64,000 nt of DNA. It comes from an uncultured Latescibacterota bacterium. GTDB taxonomy: Bacteria; Latescibacterota; UBA2968. The notes below the pieces were generated by a model. That model saw nothing but the letters and a program-made list of their open reading frames with translations, had not been told where the DNA came from and did not search any database. Positions 1 to 9,732 of this stretch are shown here, one piece after another. The DNA lies in assembly GCA_951812755.1 (NCBI GenBank), contig OX638329.1, forward strand, positions 2,651,339 through 2,715,338. Reading direction: 5' to 3'. The position numbers and the translations under genes are program-made. The stretch's first letter is position 1. Each line of letters opens with the position of its first letter.

Positions 1-1218
1 CTCATATCGGGCACTGGAAGCCATGAATATGGAAAACTCAACCAGATCGTTATTGAGAATGGAGGGCAAAAAAGCGCTGCTACTTCTTATCATGTTACGC
101 GCTTTATACTGAGATTTCCAAAGGATAAGTTTGACCTTGCAGTTGAGATAGATCGCGATAGATATTACGACACAGTGATCAACGAAGAAGTCGTTGAAAA
201 GGAAAAGAAAATTGTACTGACGGAACGAAGCCGCAGACGGGCAAGTGCAACCCGCGGATCTTTGAATATTTTTTTTGGTTTAATCTATGGGAAGAAAAAT
301 TTTGATGGACTTGGTACTGAGGCTTTTATTAAACAACTCGATCCCGTTGATTTGAAAGATTACTATGAGAATTTTCTGCGTCGCCAAAAGAGATTGGTCG
401 TTGTGATTGGCGATGTAGATATCGATCATGTCCTGACCAAATTGGACGACGCTTATAGCAATGAGCAAATATCAGGCGAATCGGTGATCGAATTACCTGA
501 TCCGCACTATCCCAGCTATGAAGTGCTTGGAAGAAGATTAAAACGCACTGTGAAAAGTCTCAGTCTTACCAGGTTCAGGAAGGGCTGGTACATACCCAAT
601 TTAGGCCATCGCGACTATGCTGGGCTGCTCATTTTGGAGCGCATTTTGGAGAGATCTTCAAATTCATTGAAATCTTCTATGGTTGATTCAGGGCTTGCAA
701 AATCTTTCAGTATGTCGGTTAACAGCTATAAAGGATTTGGTTTGATAAGTTGCTATGCAGAATTGTCTCATGATACGTCCAGAAATAAGCTCCATACCGT
801 TATTGATGCAGAATTAGAGAAACTGAAGTCCATCTCTGAAGCAGAACTCAATGCGGCTCGGAACCAGCAGTTGACCTCAATGTATTCCGCATTTTACAAT
901 CGCTTGAGCATGGCTTCTTCATTTGGGCGGGCATTTGCTTCTGCCAACGACCCCCTCTTATATCCTAAACTGATAAAAGACATCGAATCCATTCGCAGAG
1001 ACGACATTCCGCGCATCATCAATCGATATTTGAGAGACTATAATTCGATAACTCACTCTCTAACGGTACCCGAAAAGAAAGAGCTTCTTCCGAGAATCCT
1101 ATCGGAGTATAGAATTCCAGTATTGGCATTGGCAGGCGTAGGTTTTCTAATGCTGTTGGGAGGTTTTATCGTAATGCTGGTATGGGGTGGAAAAAAATTA
1201 CACAGGAAGTTTTCTTGA
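1..1218 (+). CDS. M16-family (insulinase-like) zinc peptidase, 5' end outside the window, C-terminal membrane anchor
   Basis: The reading frame is open from base 1, so the gene begins before the window. The first visible residues (GSHEYGKLN, then a Gly-Gly, Ala-Thr-Ser and Thr-Arg pattern) match the part of M16 peptidases that follows the HxxEH zinc motif. The motif itself would lie upstream and cannot be checked. The conserved glutamates around INEEVVEKEKK are in the place of the third zinc ligand. The middle matches an M16C inactive domain. The last 35 residues form one hydrophobic helix followed by KKLHRK, so the enzyme is probably membrane-anchored. It is followed within 10 bases by a second M16 protein, as in two-subunit M16B enzymes. 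Family assignment is fairly firm; substrate is unknown. Confidence 0.78.
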   Translation, partial: LISGTGSHEYGKLNQIVIENGGQKSAATSYHVTRFILRFPKDKFDLAVEIDRDRYYDTVINEEVVEKEKKIVLTERSRRRASATRGSLNIFFGLIYGKKNFDGLGTEAFIKQLDPVDLKDYYENFLRRQKRLVVVIGDVDIDHVLTKLDDAYSNEQISGESVIELPDPHYPSYEVLGRRLKRTVKSLSLTRFRKGWYIPNLGHRDYAGLLILERILERSSNSLKSSMVDSGLAKSFSMSVNSYKGFGLISCYAELSHDTSRNKLHTVIDAELEKLKSISEAELNAARNQQLTSMYSAFYNRLSMASSFGRAFASANDPLLYPKLIKDIESIRRDDIPRIINRYLRDYNSITHSLTVPEKKELLPRILSEYRIPVLALAGVGFLMLLGGFIVMLVWGGKKLHRKFS

Positions 1219-1225
1219 AAGGCTA

Positions 1226-2563
1226 ATGAATATGTTTCTGAAATTGATGGTTAGTTTTGCTATGTGCTACGCGGTTGGCGTTCTGCCCACGTATGCCGAA
1301 ATTCCCAACCACCATATTTTTTATCGCAATGACAATCGTGCGCCATTGACCAGTATTGAGATTGTATTCCTCGGCGCGGGAAATAACCAGGAACCACCTT
1401 CTCAGATCGGGCTTGCAAGAACAGTATCAAAATTGATTTGGGAGTTGGCAAAAAAGCAGGGGCACCTGGATCAACTGGAAGCATTGGGTACACGCCTTAA
1501 TATCCCTACCAGTACCCTATATCAGACAATATCCATTTATGGCCTGTCTGAAAACTGTGGCAAATCTATAAAAATAGTCCGCGACTTCATATATAATCTC
1601 GAGTTTTCTGAGTCAGACTTGCAAGATGCCAAAAAATTAATGGCTACTGATTACGAAAACGATCTCAGGAAAAATCCCCGTACGCATATGAGAAATTTTG
1701 CCCTTTCACAAACAACAGGGATAAAGAAGTACAAGTCCTTAAAAGCTCTCAAAAATCTCTCGTTTGAGGATATCAGGCAATATTGTGATCAGCTTTTGAA
1801 AACAGACGTGATGTTTTTTAAGGTAATCTCAGACCTCGATTCCACTGAGGTTGCGATGTTGCTTCATCCAATTACAGAAAAACGAGAGACAGGTGGATTT
1901 GTGCATACCCTGGGATCCCCAACAATGGATTCTAAGATTGGCCCTACGGCTTTTGTCTCTGATTCAAACCTAAAGACTGTTGGGTGTTATTGGCTGATCC
2001 TCTGTGGAATGATAGGTGAAGAAGATTATCTTCCATCAATGATATCCAGGGCGCTTGGGCGATCTGGCGCTCGGGGGTTGCTCTATAAATATTTTAGAGA
2101 AGAGTTGGGGTTGGTCTATGGTACTGGTAGCAGTTATCGAACAGAGGAATATGTCAGATTTCTCGAAATCTCCGCCGATCCCCAGTTGCAGAATAGCGAA
2201 GAACTGATAGCAAAAATGTCCGATTTCCTCCGCGAACTCCCCGACAATCCCCGATTCTGGGAGGCAATCAAAGAGTTGCGAGAAAATCGCAATGTCGCCT
2301 ATGCCCATGTCCACGAACAATTGACACCACAGCGAAGACTGTACAGTGAGGTATATCGAGCCATCCATAATCCGCCACGTCGCAAAGGCGGTTATAGTTC
2401 GGTTACTGATGAGGAAGTGCGTGCCTTTCTCGAAAAATTCTTTGTCTCAGAGAATATGGTCATGATCTTTCGCGGGCGGAAGGATAATATTAGAGAGATT
2501 CTGAATACGCACTGGCCAGAAGCTGAGGTACATGAGCAGAGTTTGCGGAGTGTGATTGAGTGA
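1226..2563 (+). CDS. M16-family peptidase-like partner subunit, probably non-catalytic, exported
   Basis: The protein starts with a signal peptide (hydrophobic stretch ending near TYAEIP). Two in-frame ATGs, at 1226 and 1232, follow a GAAAGG box; the second has the better spacing, and an upstream start at 1187 would run into the preceding gene. The fold pattern (GLARTVSKLI, later GLVYGTGSSYRTEEY and a C-terminal FRGRKDNI segment) is that of M16 proteins, the middle resembling the M16C domain. No HxxEH is present at the expected place, so it is probably the inactive partner of the upstream M16 enzyme, as in M16B heterodimers. About 445 residues is a normal subunit length. It ends convergent with the RND gene. 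Confidence 0.72.
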   Translation: MNMFLKLMVSFAMCYAVGVLPTYAEIPNHHIFYRNDNRAPLTSIEIVFLGAGNNQEPPSQIGLARTVSKLIWELAKKQGHLDQLEALGTRLNIPTSTLYQTISIYGLSENCGKSIKIVRDFIYNLEFSESDLQDAKKLMATDYENDLRKNPRTHMRNFALSQTTGIKKYKSLKALKNLSFEDIRQYCDQLLKTDVMFFKVISDLDSTEVAMLLHPITEKRETGGFVHTLGSPTMDSKIGPTAFVSDSNLKTVGCYWLILCGMIGEEDYLPSMISRALGRSGARGLLYKYFREELGLVYGTGSSYRTEEYVRFLEISADPQLQNSEELIAKMSDFLRELPDNPRFWEAIKELRENRNVAYAHVHEQLTPQRRLYSEVYRAIHNPPRRKGGYSSVTDEEVRAFLEKFFVSENMVMIFRGRKDNIREILNTHWPEAEVHEQSLRSVIE

Positions 2564-2617
2564 AACTACCAAGATCGGGATGGGCAGGGTGTGAGGGGGG
2601 ACAGACACAGGATGAAA

Positions 2618-5600
2618 TTAATCCGCCATATCCGCCGCCTGTGTATCGCCAACTTTTAGCGCGTTGAAGGCACTATTTGTCAACCTTTTGAGGGCTGAGC
2701 GCAAGTCATCTAAAAATGTGTAAAACAAGGGGACGAGCAGCAGGGTGAGCAGGGTGGAAGAAAGTAGGCCACCGATCATGGTGAAGCCCATAGGCGCGTA
2801 GGGCTGTCCCAAAACTTTACTGCTTCCCAGAGCCATTGGCAAAAGTCCGCAGACTGTTGTAAATGTCGTCATCATAATGGGGCGGAAACGATTTGCGCCC
2901 GCCTCCATGATCGCAGCGGTGCGATGCATGCCCTCTGCGCGCATGCGATTTATCATATCGACCAGTACAATCGCGTTGTTGACGACCACGCCGATGAGCA
3001 CAATGATACCCACCATAGCCAATCCATCCATAGGCGTTTGGGTCGCAAACAACGTCCAATAAACCCCCAGAAAGGCAAAGGGGATGGAAAACAAAACAGA
3101 AAATGGCAGGACAAAGGACTCGAACAAAACGCCCATTAAAAGGAATACGCAGGTCACGGCCATAATCGCGGCGAAATACATGGTATAGTCTTCTTCCCGC
3201 AGCTTGGAATATCTTTCCCCTTTGTCCCAGGTATAACCGCGCGGCATTTCAAATCCTTCCATTGCGCGGTCAATTTCTACATAAAGTTCTTTTACATCTT
3301 CTTTGGTCGTAAAAGCCTGCACCCGCAACCGCGTTTTGCCATCTTCACGCCTGATGGTGCCGCGCCCTTGATTTACGCGCAGGGTGGCAAAGTCCAGCAA
3401 TGAAACCTGTGTGCCCGTTTCAGACGGAAATGTCAAACGCTTCAGGCGTTGTAGTGTTTGCTGATTCAATTTTTCCAAATACAATCGCACCCTGATTTCG
3501 TGGTTGTCAGATTGGAGATAGGGCAATTGTACGCCTTGAAGCGCGAAACCAATGCTGCGTCCCACGTCTCGAGCCACAAGTCCTAATTTTTGTGCGCGCT
3601 CCCGGTCGATAATGACCTGTACCTCATCATTGGCGCGTTCCAGGTCTGAATCTACGCTCATGACCGAGGGGATATTTTTCAGACGTCGCTCGACCTCTTG
3701 CACCAAATCCGCGAGTACATCGACATTATCCCCATAGAGAACCAGTGATACGGAGGAATCGCCGTCATCCCCGCCGCTCCTGCTTTGCCCCTGTACAGCC
3801 ACTTTGACGCCTACAAATTGGGGTGCATGTTTTTTCATGTCTTCGATGACGGCGTTGCGCGGCAGGTGCTGTTGTATGGGAATACCGATCAATGCGCGTA
3901 CGGATTTATAGGTCGTCTGCCACCAGGCTTCATCCGTCTTTTTCAGAAAGACGTGAATGGATCCATACGTAGATCTGAACCACACGCGCATGGTCTCAAT
4001 CCCGTATTTCTCTCGACGAGACTCCAAAAAATCCTCGACTTCTGCGATTGTGTCGCTGGCATCTCGAATGCCAAAATCTTTTGGAAAACGAAACTCAATG
4101 CGAAAATCGTTGAGCATGCTGCCGTCTGAATCGCCGCGCTTGAGTTCGTTCATCGGATAGCTGATGCTTCCGAGAAGGACGAGGGCGATCAAAAATGCAT
4201 CGCGCCGGTGTGCGAGTGTCCAGTTCAACATGCGCGTGTAATAATGGCGCGCGCGTTGAATAATCAAGGGGTCGGATTTGACCTGGGAACCGCCAAAGCG
4301 CAATGCCGCCTGAGGAATAAAAATGAGTGCCACAAATAGCGATCCAACAAGCGCGACCACAACCGGCACCCCAATGCGCGCGAGGAAAAAGGTCAGTTCT
4401 GCATTGCCGCTCATCAGCATCAGTGGCAAAAACACGACAACGGTTGTCAGCGTTGCCATGGTGATCGCCAACCCGACTTCGCCGGCACCTGCGATGGCTG
4501 CATCTTTGACGGGCAGTCCTTTGCCGCGCATGCGATAGATATTTTCCAGGATCACAATGGCATTATCGACCACCATCCCCACGCCTACCATCAGTCCCAT
4601 CATGGTCAGTACATTGAGCGACCAGCCGAGAAAATAAAGTGCCGTAATCGTAATCATCACACACAGGGGAATAGATAGGGTGATAATTGCTGTCATGCGC
4701 AATGTTTTCAAAAAGAATAGCAAGACCATCGCGGCAAATAGCCCACCCCAAAGCCCTGTGGTTTCCAGATTGCGAATCGAATCGTTGATGTATTCACCCT
4801 GATTAAAAAACACATTAAAAGCGATCTGTTTTTCTACCAGCGGATCGCTTTCAATCTCCTGCAAAGCCGTCACCACGCGCTCGCATACTTCTACAATATT
4901 GGCACCCGATTCTTGATAAATCGCGATCGATACGGCTTCTCGTCCATCAATGCGCTGGTACCAGGACCGTCCGGGAACATCGTAAACTATGTCTGATACA
5001 TCTCCCAGGCGGACTTCGCCCCGGGGCGTGCGGATGAGGATATTTTTGATTTCATCTACACTTTGATATTTGGCGAGTGATCGCACGAAAAACCGCTTGC
5101 CGCCTTCGCGTACATGCCCGACCGAAAGCGCGAAGTTGTCCGATCGCAGTGATTGCACCACCGTTCCCAGATCTACCCCTCGGGTCATCAATCGCTCGTG
5201 GCTGAGTTCAATCATGATTTCTTTTTCATCCACACCCCAAAAGCTGACTCTGCCCACACCCTCGACCCGTTCCAAACGCCGTTTCACATGCAGGTTCAAG
5301 AACTTATAGGGATCGACAATGGATGGGGATAGGGAGACGCCCGCCCACATAATGGACCAGCTATCTACATTAAACTTATATACATAGACTTGGTCGCGCA
5401 CTTCCTCGGGCAATTCTAATTTGAGACGCTCGAGGCGGTCAACGACCTGATTATAAGCCAGGACCATATCTGTATCGGGCTGAAACTCAATGGGCGCATC
5501 CACGCCGTAAGACGCGCTGTACGTGCGAATTTTCTTTATGCCCTTTACCGCGCGCAACTGCTCTTCCAGGGGGCGGGCGATTTGTTGTTCGGCTTCCTGG

Positions 5601-5791
5601 GGTGACGCATTTCGGTGATTGTATTCAATATCCACATACAAAAAAGCCGGTGTAAATCCCGATGGGAAGAATTTCACCGGTACGCGAAAATAGGCCACAA
5701 TACCCACCAGTAATAACGCGACCAGACACATCGCAACCGTGACGGGGCGATTTACTGAGATGCGCGGCAAGAGGGCGGATTCGCGGTTCAC
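2618..5791 (-). CDS. RND-family multidrug/solute efflux transporter (AcrB/HAE1-like)
   Basis: This 1057-residue inner-membrane pump has the classic RND layout: TM1 near residues 16-35, a large periplasmic loop, a TM2-6 bundle at about 345-500, a second periplasmic loop and TM8-12 near the C-terminus. The TM4 proton-relay segment reads GVGMVVDNAIVILEN, with Asp409 kept and Asn in place of the second Asp of AcrB, a common variant. The start is a GTG. No membrane-fusion or TolC-like partner gene lies next to it, so it must use partners encoded elsewhere. The substrate cannot be read from sequence. It is convergent with the M16 pair and divergent from the M42 peptidase. Confidence 0.9.
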   Translation of the reverse strand: MNRESALLPRISVNRPVTVAMCLVALLLVGIVAYFRVPVKFFPSGFTPAFLYVDIEYNHRNASPQEAEQQIARPLEEQLRAVKGIKKIRTYSASYGVDAPIEFQPDTDMVLAYNQVVDRLERLKLELPEEVRDQVYVYKFNVDSWSIMWAGVSLSPSIVDPYKFLNLHVKRRLERVEGVGRVSFWGVDEKEIMIELSHERLMTRGVDLGTVVQSLRSDNFALSVGHVREGGKRFFVRSLAKYQSVDEIKNILIRTPRGEVRLGDVSDIVYDVPGRSWYQRIDGREAVSIAIYQESGANIVEVCERVVTALQEIESDPLVEKQIAFNVFFNQGEYINDSIRNLETTGLWGGLFAAMVLLFFLKTLRMTAIITLSIPLCVMITITALYFLGWSLNVLTMMGLMVGVGMVVDNAIVILENIYRMRGKGLPVKDAAIAGAGEVGLAITMATLTTVVVFLPLMLMSGNAELTFFLARIGVPVVVALVGSLFVALIFIPQAALRFGGSQVKSDPLIIQRARHYYTRMLNWTLAHRRDAFLIALVLLGSISYPMNELKRGDSDGSMLNDFRIEFRFPKDFGIRDASDTIAEVEDFLESRREKYGIETMRVWFRSTYGSIHVFLKKTDEAWWQTTYKSVRALIGIPIQQHLPRNAVIEDMKKHAPQFVGVKVAVQGQSRSGGDDGDSSVSLVLYGDNVDVLADLVQEVERRLKNIPSVMSVDSDLERANDEVQVIIDRERAQKLGLVARDVGRSIGFALQGVQLPYLQSDNHEIRVRLYLEKLNQQTLQRLKRLTFPSETGTQVSLLDFATLRVNQGRGTIRREDGKTRLRVQAFTTKEDVKELYVEIDRAMEGFEMPRGYTWDKGERYSKLREEDYTMYFAAIMAVTCVFLLMGVLFESFVLPFSVLFSIPFAFLGVYWTLFATQTPMDGLAMVGIIVLIGVVVNNAIVLVDMINRMRAEGMHRTAAIMEAGANRFRPIMMTTFTTVCGLLPMALGSSKVLGQPYAPMGFTMIGGLLSSTLLTLLLVPLFYTFLDDLRSALKRLTNSAFNALKVGDTQAADMAD

Positions 5792-5878
5792 AGGTTTCTC
5801 ACATGAAAGGGTGTAAGATTTTACGTCAAATCATTGGACGGATAAATCGCCAAAAGGCTTCATGAATTTTGAAATAGC

Positions 5879-5907
5879 TTGATAAATCACACGCGCCAGC
5901 GTATTCT
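5879..5907 (+). promoter_or_regulatory. Candidate sigma70 promoter for the M42 peptidase gene
   Basis: TTGATA and TATTCT are separated by 17 bases, about 40 bases upstream of the ATG at 5949. The match is good but not perfect and the call rests on sequence alone. Confidence 0.4.
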
Positions 5908-5948
5908 TAGTGGTCGATAATAATCATGAAACGAAAAGGTGACACTTT

Positions 5949-7025
5949 ATGTCTTATCCTCAAGATGATCCCAATGTACGTCTGCTGTCAGACCTTTTGC
6001 GCGTTCCTGCGCCATCGGGCCGCGAAGAACTTATGGCCCGGTTTATTATGGCCCGCATTGCCGATTTGGGGTATATGCCCAACCAAGACCAGCAGGGCAA
6101 TGTTTGGGTGGAAGTGCCCGGACAAAATCCCGATCTGGGGCGTATCGCGCTTGCGAGTCATATGGATGAACTCGCCATGGTGATTACCGCCATCAATGCC
6201 GATGGGACCCTGCAGGTGCGTCCGAGCGGTGGATTGCATCCCTGGAAACTCGGCGAATGTCCTGTTGAAATCCTTTCAGATGGTGCAGAGACAGTTGCGG
6301 CACATCTCTGTTTTGGTTCTACGCATACGACTGATCCATCGGATCCCAACACGCAATTTGCAACGGGACAAAGCGGCATTACCTGGCCCTACTGTCATTT
6401 GCTTACTGGTCTGACACTCGATCAACTCGCCCGCGCAGGTGTGCGCGTTGGATCGACTGCTGTACCAGTGGCCGGTGTGCGCGGTCCTCATTTTTTGGGG
6501 CCACCCGAAGATCCGCTCGTTTCCGCGTGGTTGTTTGACAACCGGGGCGGGAGTCTAACCCTTCTGCGCCTGCTTCAGCGAATTTCGGAAGAAAAGACAA
6601 GCCCCAATCGCGCTACCTGCCTGTGTTTTCTCGTTCAGGAAGAAACCGGATTGATTGGGGCACGCGGTTGGACTGCGCGAAATCCGGTCGAAATTTTTAT
6701 CGCGGTTGATTCTTCCCCGATACCGCGGAATCAACAACTTCAACTCGATGGTCGCCCAGCCGTCTGGTCAAGAGATAGCCAGATGCATTTCGATCAGGCT
6801 CTGATTGCCGATCTCGCAGCAGCGGCGCAACGCGCGGGTACACAGTTGCAATACGCCGTGTACGATCGCGCAGCGTCTGATGCCTCGGGCGTTCTTCAGA
6901 CGGGTCACGTGCCTCGGGCTGCAACTATTGGGTATCCGCGAGAAAATTCCCACGGTTATGAGGTCTGCCGTCTGAGCGTTTTTGACAATCTTATTGCCAC
7001 TTTGTTCTGTTATCTCCACGCTTAA
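5949..7025 (+). CDS. M42-family metallo-aminopeptidase (glutamyl aminopeptidase/endoglucanase-like)
   Basis: The 358-residue protein carries the binuclear-zinc site of M42 peptidases in order: His71 and Asp73 in SHMDE, Asp197 in FDNRGG, Glu231-Glu232 in QEETG, Asp254 in AVDSS and His335 in ENSHGYE. The length fits the family. M42 enzymes are cytosolic, often tetrahedral dodecamers that trim peptides; specificity cannot be read here. The ATG follows an AAGGTG box with 8-base spacing. It faces away from the RND gene, and the downstream DUF445 gene begins 29 bases after its stop, so the two may be co-transcribed. Confidence 0.85.
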   Translation: MSYPQDDPNVRLLSDLLRVPAPSGREELMARFIMARIADLGYMPNQDQQGNVWVEVPGQNPDLGRIALASHMDELAMVITAINADGTLQVRPSGGLHPWKLGECPVEILSDGAETVAAHLCFGSTHTTDPSDPNTQFATGQSGITWPYCHLLTGLTLDQLARAGVRVGSTAVPVAGVRGPHFLGPPEDPLVSAWLFDNRGGSLTLLRLLQRISEEKTSPNRATCLCFLVQEETGLIGARGWTARNPVEIFIAVDSSPIPRNQQLQLDGRPAVWSRDSQMHFDQALIADLAAAAQRAGTQLQYAVYDRAASDASGVLQTGHVPRAATIGYPRENSHGYEVCRLSVFDNLIATLFCYLHA

Positions 7026-7054
7026 ATTTTTTTTCGCCCCTTTAAGGACTTCGT

Positions 7055-7765
7055 ATGAATAAAAGTCTTGTGACAAATCTGCTCGCGGTCGGCGTGATCG
7101 GTGCAGGTTATGTCAGTCCTGTTTATTCCGATCATTTGCTCGCGGTTGGGCTTTTTGCAACTTCGGGCGCTCTGACCAACTGGTTGGCGGTTCACATGCT
7201 TTTTGAGAAAGTGCCGGGTCTCTACGGTTCGGGTGTTGTGCCGAGTCGGTTTGAAGAATTTAAGACGGGTATCCACGCTTTGATTATGAAGCAGTTTTTC
7301 ACCGCTGAAAATGTTAAAAAATTTATCGCCGAGCAAAAAATTCCAGATAAATTCGATGCCGGTCCCGTTATTGAGGCCGTTGACTGCGACCGCATTTTCA
7401 GCCGTCTGATGGAGGCTGTTATGACTTCTCCTTTTGGCAGCGTGATCAATATGATTGGCGGTGCAACGGCATTGCAGCCTCTCAGAGATCCCTTTGTCGC
7501 AAAAATTCAGGTAGAAATTCGCCTCTTGCTCTCCTCACCCAAATTTCTCGATGCCATCCAGAGAGGGTTGAATACCGCGAGTTATACGGACGAAATGATT
7601 GACAGAGTTGATGCTATTGTTATGCAGCGTCTAAACGAGTTGACGCCCGAAATGGTTAAGACCATTGTCCAGGACATGATTCACAAACATCTGGGCTGGC
7701 TGGTTGTTTGGGGCGGGGTTTTTGGTGGTTTTATTGGTTTGATTGCTTCAGTGGTCAGTGGTTAG
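7055..7765 (+). CDS. DUF445-family membrane protein
   Basis: This 236-residue protein contains the DUF445 signature (GALTNWLAVHMLFEK followed by a PSRFEEFK segment). It has hydrophobic helices near residues 4-50 and a C-terminal helix (WLVVWGGVFGGFIGLIASVV). Members such as Bacillus YheB are integral membrane proteins of unknown function. This one is shorter than the roughly 400-residue members. An AAGGAC box lies before the ATG. A perfect palindrome begins at its stop codon and probably ends transcription between it and the convergent TPR gene. Confidence 0.8.
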   Translation: MNKSLVTNLLAVGVIGAGYVSPVYSDHLLAVGLFATSGALTNWLAVHMLFEKVPGLYGSGVVPSRFEEFKTGIHALIMKQFFTAENVKKFIAEQKIPDKFDAGPVIEAVDCDRIFSRLMEAVMTSPFGSVINMIGGATALQPLRDPFVAKIQVEIRLLLSSPKFLDAIQRGLNTASYTDEMIDRVDAIVMQRLNELTPEMVKTIVQDMIHKHLGWLVVWGGVFGGFIGLIASVVSG

Positions 7766-7793
7766 TAGGAGCGGGTTTGGAACCCGCTCCTAC
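7765..7793. repeat. Perfect GTAGGAGCGGG palindrome between convergent genes
   Basis: GTAGGAGCGGGTT and its inverted copy AACCCGCTCCTAC flank a three-base loop. It overlaps the stop codon of the DUF445 gene and lies 3 bases from the stop of the convergent TPR gene, so it could act as a two-way terminator although no T-run follows. Related GTAGGRGCGG hairpins occur at 17566, 25899, 31312 and 33955. Confidence 0.75.
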
Positions 7794-7796
7794 ATA

Positions 7797-8420
7797 TCAC
7801 CATTTCTCGACAAATGTTTTTACCTCGCCGAGTTTTTCTTTTTGTTCAGATGCCCATGTCCGCAAAAAGGTCGCCATATCTGCATCAGTTGCGCCATCTG
7901 CCCATTGTGTTACAAAGGTCAATAATCGCGCAGCGTGAGGGCGGTTCAGTGCGGCCAATACGCCATAAGCTTTTTTCATTTCTTCCACCTGTCCCATGAT
8001 CAAATACGCTTCTGCGCGATATTCAATGGCTTCTGCGTAGTTTGGATTTAATGTCAAAGCGCGATTGTACGCTGCGAATGCTCCGTCCATATCTCCGGTT
8101 TTGCGCTTGACATATCCCAAACTGCTAAATGCCTGATAATAGGTTGAGTCCTGCTCGGTCGCTTTCGCAAATTCTTCCAGTGCGCGATTGTACAGGTCCT
8201 GGATAAACCGCGCGTACGTTTCTCGATCTTCGCCTTCTGTACCCGACATTTTTTCTTCATAGACCCAGGCTGCATCCCGGTGGCGCAAGCCTTCTTTATG
8301 GTGGCGGATAGCGGCTTCGTTTTGGCCTTCCTTGGGTTTGCGAGGTGCGGGTTTACTCGGCGCAGCCAATACACTGTTGCTAAGGGTCAAAATCAGAATC
8401 AACATCCATTGCATTTTCAT
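7797..8420 (-). CDS. Exported TPR-repeat protein
   Basis: A signal peptide (MKMQWMLILILTLSNSVLAA) is followed by a basic proline-rich linker and two or three TPR units, e.g. YYQAFSSLGYVKRKTGDMD and NYAEAIEYRAEAYLIMGQVE. At 207 residues it is a short periplasmic scaffold. It is the last gene of a minus-strand run (lipoprotein, outer-membrane protein, dioxygenase, aminotransferase, TPR). A 9-base ATCCGCGAA repeat separates it from the aminotransferase gene. No enzymatic domain is seen. Confidence 0.7.
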   Translation of the reverse strand: MKMQWMLILILTLSNSVLAAPSKPAPRKPKEGQNEAAIRHHKEGLRHRDAAWVYEEKMSGTEGEDRETYARFIQDLYNRALEEFAKATEQDSTYYQAFSSLGYVKRKTGDMDGAFAAYNRALTLNPNYAEAIEYRAEAYLIMGQVEEMKKAYGVLAALNRPHAARLLTFVTQWADGATDADMATFLRTWASEQKEKLGEVKTFVEKW

Positions 8421-8438
8421 GCCAAAAGCTCCTTTCTG

Positions 8439-8474
8439 ATCGCGGATTACATGGATTTCGCGGATTTCGCGGAT
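8439..8474. repeat. Short tandem ATCCGCGAA-type repeat at the 3' end of the DegT gene
   Basis: Read on the minus strand, the aminotransferase stop codon is followed directly by two full and two degenerate copies of a 9-base unit ATCCGCGAA. It is placed like the 10-base CGCAGATGAA arrays at other gene ends in the window. Confidence 0.6.
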
Positions 8475-9679
8475 TATTTTGTGGTAGGTTGTGCGTGGGG
8501 TGAATTTACGACATGTGCAGATTTCCGGATGGCATCTGCAAGTTCATCTATCTTTTCTTTATCGTTGTCCGGGTGCATGCCAATGAGTACTGCACGGCTC
8601 AAGATATCCAGCGATTTGGGGCACATATCCATTGAATATTCGATATTCAATGCTTTGTTTTGTGGTAACTGAAACGGATCAAGCGCGGGGTGGTGTGCGC
8701 CCTGCTTCCGCATAATGGGGTCCCATCGCGTGTAAACGTGTCGCCCGGTATCGATGGGCAAAAAAGCGCGTCCTGTCGATTCCTTTATCTGCCCGGCAAA
8801 GGCGCGTGCATTTTTTTCAGAATCAAAGATAAAGCCGACATGGGTACCGCATTCGCAATCCAGACAGTTATTTGTAATAGATGTCAGGCCCTCGTCTTCG
8901 CCCACTTTTGTCAGGGTTCGTTTGTGGCCGCGCATGCGATCCAGCATTTCGTCTATGCGCTCGAGTTGCGCGTTGAGAATCGCGCCTGAGATTTCTGTGG
9001 CTCTGAAATTCAATCCGGCAAATTGTTCATCTGGACGGTGCTCGTCGGGATTCCAATAATAAGAACAGCAATCTGCGGCCACTGATCCGCGCCGAAACAC
9101 AGATTCATCGGCAGAGACAAATGCGCCGCCTTCGCCGCTGGTCATATTTTTGAAATAGTTAAAGCTGAATGCCCCGGCATGCCCGATGGAACCGAGTTCG
9201 CGCCCTTTGTATCCACCGCCCACGGCCTGGCATGCATCTTCTAATACTTTTACCCCGTGTTTTTCTGCAATGTCCATCAGTGCGTCCATATTACAGGGCA
9301 ATCCCCACATATGCACGGGAATGATGGCTTTTGTGTGCGGGGCAATTTTTCGCTCGACATCTTCGGGCGAGAGGGTGATTGATTCATCTACTTCGGCAAT
9401 AATGGGCATGGCACCTGCGGCAACAACGGCGAGTGTGGTCGCCATATAGGTACACGATGGCACAATGACCGAATCGCCCGGTCCCACTTTCAGGCCAATG
9501 AGGGCGCAATAAAGCGATGCCGTGCCGCTTGTGGTCATTCGCGCCTGCACACCGCCCAATCGCTTTCCCCAATCTGCTTCAAACTGATCGCATTCGCCGG
9601 CTTTGCCATAGCGAAAAATTTCACCGCTTTCCAAGAGTTTTTCCACGCGCTTGCTTTCGGGTTGTCCGATGCGGTACAT
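8474..9679 (-). CDS. DegT/DnrJ/EryC1/StrS-family PLP-dependent sugar aminotransferase
   Basis: The 401-residue protein has the family layout: an N-terminal TTSGTASLYCAL segment, Asp148 in LEDACQA that pairs with the PLP pyridine nitrogen, and the PLP lysine Lys177 in FNYFKNMTSGEGG. Family members transaminate keto-sugars, or in some cases act as dehydratases; the substrate is not evident. An AGGAGA box precedes the ATG. It lies 53 bases after a phytanoyl-CoA dioxygenase gene on the same strand, which suggests one transcript. No nucleotide-sugar genes are nearby, so a role in a surface-polysaccharide pathway is not supported by context. Confidence 0.88.
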   Translation of the reverse strand: MYRIGQPESKRVEKLLESGEIFRYGKAGECDQFEADWGKRLGGVQARMTTSGTASLYCALIGLKVGPGDSVIVPSCTYMATTLAVVAAGAMPIIAEVDESITLSPEDVERKIAPHTKAIIPVHMWGLPCNMDALMDIAEKHGVKVLEDACQAVGGGYKGRELGSIGHAGAFSFNYFKNMTSGEGGAFVSADESVFRRGSVAADCCSYYWNPDEHRPDEQFAGLNFRATEISGAILNAQLERIDEMLDRMRGHKRTLTKVGEDEGLTSITNNCLDCECGTHVGFIFDSEKNARAFAGQIKESTGRAFLPIDTGRHVYTRWDPIMRKQGAHHPALDPFQLPQNKALNIEYSMDMCPKSLDILSRAVLIGMHPDNDKEKIDELADAIRKSAHVVNSPHAQPTTK

Positions 9680-9732
9680 AAAGATCTCCTATTCAACCCA
9701 GCGAATAAAACGATGGGGTCTGACATACAGGA